The notes beneath the pieces are model-generated. The model was not told where the DNA came from and searched no databases. It saw only the letters and a program-made list of their open reading frames with translations. A program made the translations under genes and the position numbers. This document shows, piece by piece, positions 3,163 to 5,859 of a stretch of 5,859 nt of DNA (position 1 is the first letter of the stretch; the number at the start of each line of letters is the position of its first letter). Source of the stretch: Verrucomicrobiales bacterium (GTDB lineage Bacteria > Verrucomicrobiota > Verrucomicrobiia > Limisphaerales > UBA11320); contig DMJJ01000380.1 of assembly GCA_003452185.1 (NCBI GenBank), positions 1-5,859 of the forward strand, read 5' to 3'.

Positions 3163-5859
3163 AACACCTTTGCCTTGAACCTTCTGTTGGGCCTCGCGCT
3201 TGCCTCGGGCGCGGAAGCCTCCACCTATTCCATCCTCGATCTTGGTGCCGGGGGCCTGGCCCCCGCGGACACCGCGACCAACCAGGTGGGCCAGGTGGTC
3301 GGGACGACCCTTCTTCCGACCGGTCTTCATCACGCGTTCCGGACCGGCGACGGGGGGATCGGCCTGACGGACCTCGGGACCCTGGGGGGGGATGAGAGTT
3401 GGGCTTACGCGATCAACCCGGGGGGCCTTGTCGTCGGCTCCGCGCAGGATGTCACCGGGGATGCCCATGCGTTTCGTTTCGTCGATGGCGAGGGGATGGT
3501 CGATCTCGGGAACCTTGGGGGCTATGCCTCGTCGGCCTTCGGGATCAACTCCGCCGGCTGGGTTGTCGGTCGGGCGGAGACCGACACCGGCGAGACGCAC
3601 GGGTTTGTCTGGTCTCCCCTGGAGGGGATGCTCGACCTCGATGTCGCCGTCCCGGTGAACTCCGGATGGAAGGTCACGGAGGCCCGGTCGATCGACGACG
3701 CCGGGAGGATCGAGGGAATCGGATGGTTGCATGGGGAGCAGCGGCGCTTTCGGGCGATCCCCCATTCTGGGCCCGATCTGGACGCCCCGGTGGGAGTGGT
3801 CGAGTCCGCCCCCGTCACCGAGGTGAGCCCGTATGCTCACCTGTTCACGATTACGCTCTGGGATGATGTCGGGGTGATGGCCTCCACCGTGGTGACGAAC
3901 GCCTTCCGCGTCACCGGTCCGAACGGATTCGATCAGCCGATCGGTTTCAGCGGCCTCCCGCGGGTCACCGCCAACGGGGTGCTGTTGCGGATCGAATGCT
4001 ATGTGTTGCCTCCGGACGGCCTTTGGAGCGGGGCCGGCAACGGAACCTATTCGGTGCGGGTCGAGTCGGACGCGATCCGGGATGTTGCCGGGAATGGGAT
4101 GTCGGCGGGGGTGCTGGGGACCTTCGAAGTGGCCACCGAGACCCGTCCCCAGGCGAGCCTGCAGCCTCCTGCCGCGCTCCTGATGAACGCGGCCGCCACG
4201 TTCACCCTGGGGGGGGTGGCGTCGTTTCCCCACGTGCCAGGCGATCTCTTCTCCTTCACCCTCGATTGGGAAGGGGATGGAACCGTGGTGGAACGGGTGG
4301 TGGGCCCGGATGGCACGCCGGTGGACCACCGATTCACGAGCGTCGGCCTCCACACCATCCGGCTTTCCGTGATCGACGGCCACGGGGTTGCGGGGGCCGA
4401 TCTCACCACATCGGTCTATGTCACGACGCCTCCGTTTCCGAACGCCTGGGGTCCCGCTCCGGCTCTCCCCGGGGTTCGGCGGCTGGCCGTGGGGTTGAAC
4501 GCGGGGGGAACCCTCTTTTGCCTCGGTGGACTCCCCGGCAAGGGAGGGCTGCAGGTGGAGGTGCTCCCCCCGGGGGCAGCCGCTTTTGAGGAGGCCCGCC
4601 GGCTGAATGTCTCCACGACGGGGCTGGGTGCGGGGGTCGATTCCCTGGGACGCGTGCTGGTTTTTGGTGGCATCGACCCGGGGGCCGCGACCCCGACCCG
4701 GGGCGGGTTCGTTTACACGCCGTCGGGAGGGGCAGGGGCATCGATCCCCTCGAAGCTGAACGCCGTGCATGACTTTGCCTTTTGCTCCGACCCGCAGGGG
4801 AGGATCTACGCCTTTGGAGGATCGACCGGTGCGGCGCTGCTGCCGGCCACCGGGAATGCGGAGCGGTTTGATGCCGGCCTCAACGCCTGGCAACCCCTCG
4901 CCCCGATGCCCGAGGCGCGCACCGGGGCGACGGCTACGTACGATGGTGCCGGGCATGTGCTCGTGATCGGCGGATTCGATGGGGTCTCGGGCATCCCCAC
5001 CTCCAGCCTCTTCTCGTACGACATCGCCACCGACCGATGGACCCGACTGGGGGATGTTCCCCTCGGGGCTGCCGGGGGATCTACCGGCCGGGTGGCCGCC
5101 CTGGGGGCCGACGGGATGGTTTATTTGATCGGGGGGCTCAATCTGGCGCTCTTCGGGGTTCCGGAGGTGCTGATGTTTGATCCCCGTCTCCAGCTCTGGA
5201 TCCCGGGGCCCTCTCTCTCCGTGGGGAGGGGCACGCCGGCGGTGGCTCTGGGGAACGACGGATTCCTGTACGCCATCGGCGGGGATGCGCCCGCCGGAGG
5301 GGGGGGAGCCAACAACGGGTTGAGCTCCGTGGAGCGTCTCGACACGGTGTCGCACCATGCGCCGCGGATCGTTTCCAACCCTGCGATCTCAACGCTCCAG
5401 GTGGGGACCCCGTTCCACTATCAGATGGTGGCCACGGGCAATCCGCGGCCTGCCTTCAGCCTGGTCACGGGGCCTGCCGGGACGGGGTTTGATGCGTCGA
5501 CCGGCACCCTCGACTGGGTTCCCGGGCCGGGGCAGGTGGGCGCGCAGCTTGTGAGGGTGCGGGCGACCAGCGGCGCCGGGGTGGCGGAGCAGCAGTTCTC
5601 CCTGACCGTCACACCGATTCCCACGGACACGATTCCGCCCACGGCGCCGACCAATCTCTTTGCCGTCTTCCGGAGCCAGGCCGGGATGACCTTCACCTGG
5701 AGCCCCGCCACGGACAACGTCGGGGTGGTGAGCTACTCGCTCTGGAATCTCACCGGGGGGCGCAACCGCCACTGGGGTCGCGTCGCCACCGGGATCACCA
5801 ACCGCGCGGTGCATTTCCCGGTTTCGGCCTTCAGCCCCTCCTTTGCCGTCTCCGCCGTG
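3160..5859 (+). CDS. Large exported multidomain protein: HAF repeats, Ig/PKD, six-bladed Kelch propeller, FN3-like (3' end outside window)
   Basis: The frame is open for 900 codons and runs off the window end, so the protein is partial. In order: a signal peptide (1-20, cleavage after AEA); HAF-family repeats (about 21-165) with the DLGTLGG, AINPGGLVVG and HAF signatures; an Ig-like beta domain (about 208-326, ending VRDVAGN-type DAIRDVAGNG); a PKD-like domain (about 333-424, with FTLDWEGDGT and HTIRLSVIDG); and a Kelch beta-propeller (about 428-730). The Kelch double glycines fall at 456, 503, 553, 604, 658 and 707, with NAW, DRW and QLW tryptophans in the expected places. A cadherin/putative-Ig-like domain follows (about 732-820), then the start of a fibronectin III-like domain (about 824 on, PPTAPTNLFAV and TWSPATDNVGV). 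No catalytic site is seen. An adhesion, matrix or ligand-binding role outside the cell is an inference. The signal peptide lacks Lys/Arg before its hydrophobic core, which is unusual. A C-terminal anchor or sorting signal may lie beyond the window. Confidence 0.92.
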   Translation, partial: MNTFALNLLLGLALASGAEASTYSILDLGAGGLAPADTATNQVGQVVGTTLLPTGLHHAFRTGDGGIGLTDLGTLGGDESWAYAINPGGLVVGSAQDVTGDAHAFRFVDGEGMVDLGNLGGYASSAFGINSAGWVVGRAETDTGETHGFVWSPLEGMLDLDVAVPVNSGWKVTEARSIDDAGRIEGIGWLHGEQRRFRAIPHSGPDLDAPVGVVESAPVTEVSPYAHLFTITLWDDVGVMASTVVTNAFRVTGPNGFDQPIGFSGLPRVTANGVLLRIECYVLPPDGLWSGAGNGTYSVRVESDAIRDVAGNGMSAGVLGTFEVATETRPQASLQPPAALLMNAAATFTLGGVASFPHVPGDLFSFTLDWEGDGTVVERVVGPDGTPVDHRFTSVGLHTIRLSVIDGHGVAGADLTTSVYVTTPPFPNAWGPAPALPGVRRLAVGLNAGGTLFCLGGLPGKGGLQVEVLPPGAAAFEEARRLNVSTTGLGAGVDSLGRVLVFGGIDPGAATPTRGGFVYTPSGGAGASIPSKLNAVHDFAFCSDPQGRIYAFGGSTGAALLPATGNAERFDAGLNAWQPLAPMPEARTGATATYDGAGHVLVIGGFDGVSGIPTSSLFSYDIATDRWTRLGDVPLGAAGGSTGRVAALGADGMVYLIGGLNLALFGVPEVLMFDPRLQLWIPGPSLSVGRGTPAVALGNDGFLYAIGGDAPAGGGGANNGLSSVERLDTVSHHAPRIVSNPAISTLQVGTPFHYQMVATGNPRPAFSLVTGPAGTGFDASTGTLDWVPGPGQVGAQLVRVRATSGAGVAEQQFSLTVTPIPTDTIPPTAPTNLFAVFRSQAGMTFTWSPATDNVGVVSYSLWNLTGGRNRHWGRVATGITNRAVHFPVSAFSPSFAVSAV
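3238..3645 (+). repeat. HAF repeat block (44-residue period)
   Basis: Within the large protein, DLG-type motifs recur at residues 27, 71, 115 and (as DLD) 159, exactly 44 residues apart. Each unit carries a VVG motif (46-48, 91-93, 135-137) and an H-A/G-F motif (58, 103, 147). This gives about three units. The DNA has diverged, so the repeat is visible mainly at protein level, implying an old duplication. Confidence 0.8.
4441..5352 (+). repeat. Six Kelch blades
   Basis: Six segments share the pattern hydrophobic strand, double Gly, then often Y/F-D and W. They include FCLGGL, LVFGGI, YAFGGS, LVIGGF, YLIGGL and YAIGGD. Spacing is 47-54 residues, the normal Kelch blade size. The NAW near residue 430 precedes the first GG, and the VERLD strand near 724-728 follows the last one. 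This matches a propeller closed by pairing of its N- and C-terminal strands. Confidence 0.85.

Noticed and set aside
2891..3163. 90-codon plus-strand frame that would end with a GTGA overlap onto the large gene
   Set aside because: The overlap looks like translational coupling, but the predicted protein is low-complexity (Pro/Arg/Gly/Ser), has no recognisable domain, and spans the strong inverted repeats. Treated as chance.
2946..3395. Plus-strand frame containing CDACGGDG, resembling a DnaJ-type zinc-finger repeat
   Set aside because: Only one such motif is present, and the frame continues out of phase through the real surface-protein gene, so it is a chance match.
3106..5358. 750-codon open frame on the minus strand opposite the large surface protein gene
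   Set aside because: Its product is Pro/Arg/Gly/His-rich without recognisable domains, whereas the plus strand encodes clear HAF, PKD and Kelch motifs. High third-position GC on the coding strand easily creates such antisense frames.

Overview
The window is high-GC bacterial DNA, tightly packed, with two leftward and three rightward genes. The gene mix fits Verrucomicrobiota or a related PVC-group bacterium. It has a long EpsC-type serine acetyltransferase, a tiny Lys/Arg-rich protein starting MGKQ, and a large exported protein built from HAF repeats, Ig-like domains and a Kelch propeller. No rRNA or marker gene is present, so the assignment is an inference of moderate-to-low confidence.

Left part, minus strand (58-1189). 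A serine O-acetyltransferase gene (first step of cysteine synthesis) starts at a GTG. A promoter-like pair lies so close to this start that the mRNA may be leaderless. Upstream of it, on the same strand but in a separate transcription unit, is a 34-residue, extremely basic protein gene closed by a clear intrinsic terminator (1031-1066).

Middle part, plus strand (1238-2844). A divergent two-gene unit begins only 48 bases from the start of the small basic gene. The first gene encodes an exported protein whose second half resembles the head of the SecD P1 periplasmic domain. The second, overlapping it by four bases (GTGA), encodes an exported M23/LytM-type peptidase with all metal and catalytic histidines in place plus an unassigned C-terminal region. 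Both products should act outside the cytoplasmic membrane and are probably translationally coupled.

Right part (2845-5859). A 315-base intergenic stretch holds several strong inverted repeats, including a two-tier hairpin at 2950-3007, and looks like a structured leader. It precedes a 900-codon open frame that runs off the window: signal peptide, HAF repeats with a 44-residue period, an Ig-like domain, a PKD-like domain, a six-bladed Kelch propeller, a cadherin/putative-Ig-like domain and the start of a fibronectin type III-like domain. This is an extracellular or surface-displayed protein whose C-terminus (where an anchor or sorting signal would be) is not in view.

No tRNA, rRNA, CRISPR array, insertion sequence or phage gene was seen. 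The best candidates for something undescribed are the SecD-head-like/M23 gene pair, the intergenic RNA structure and the HAF-Kelch fusion.
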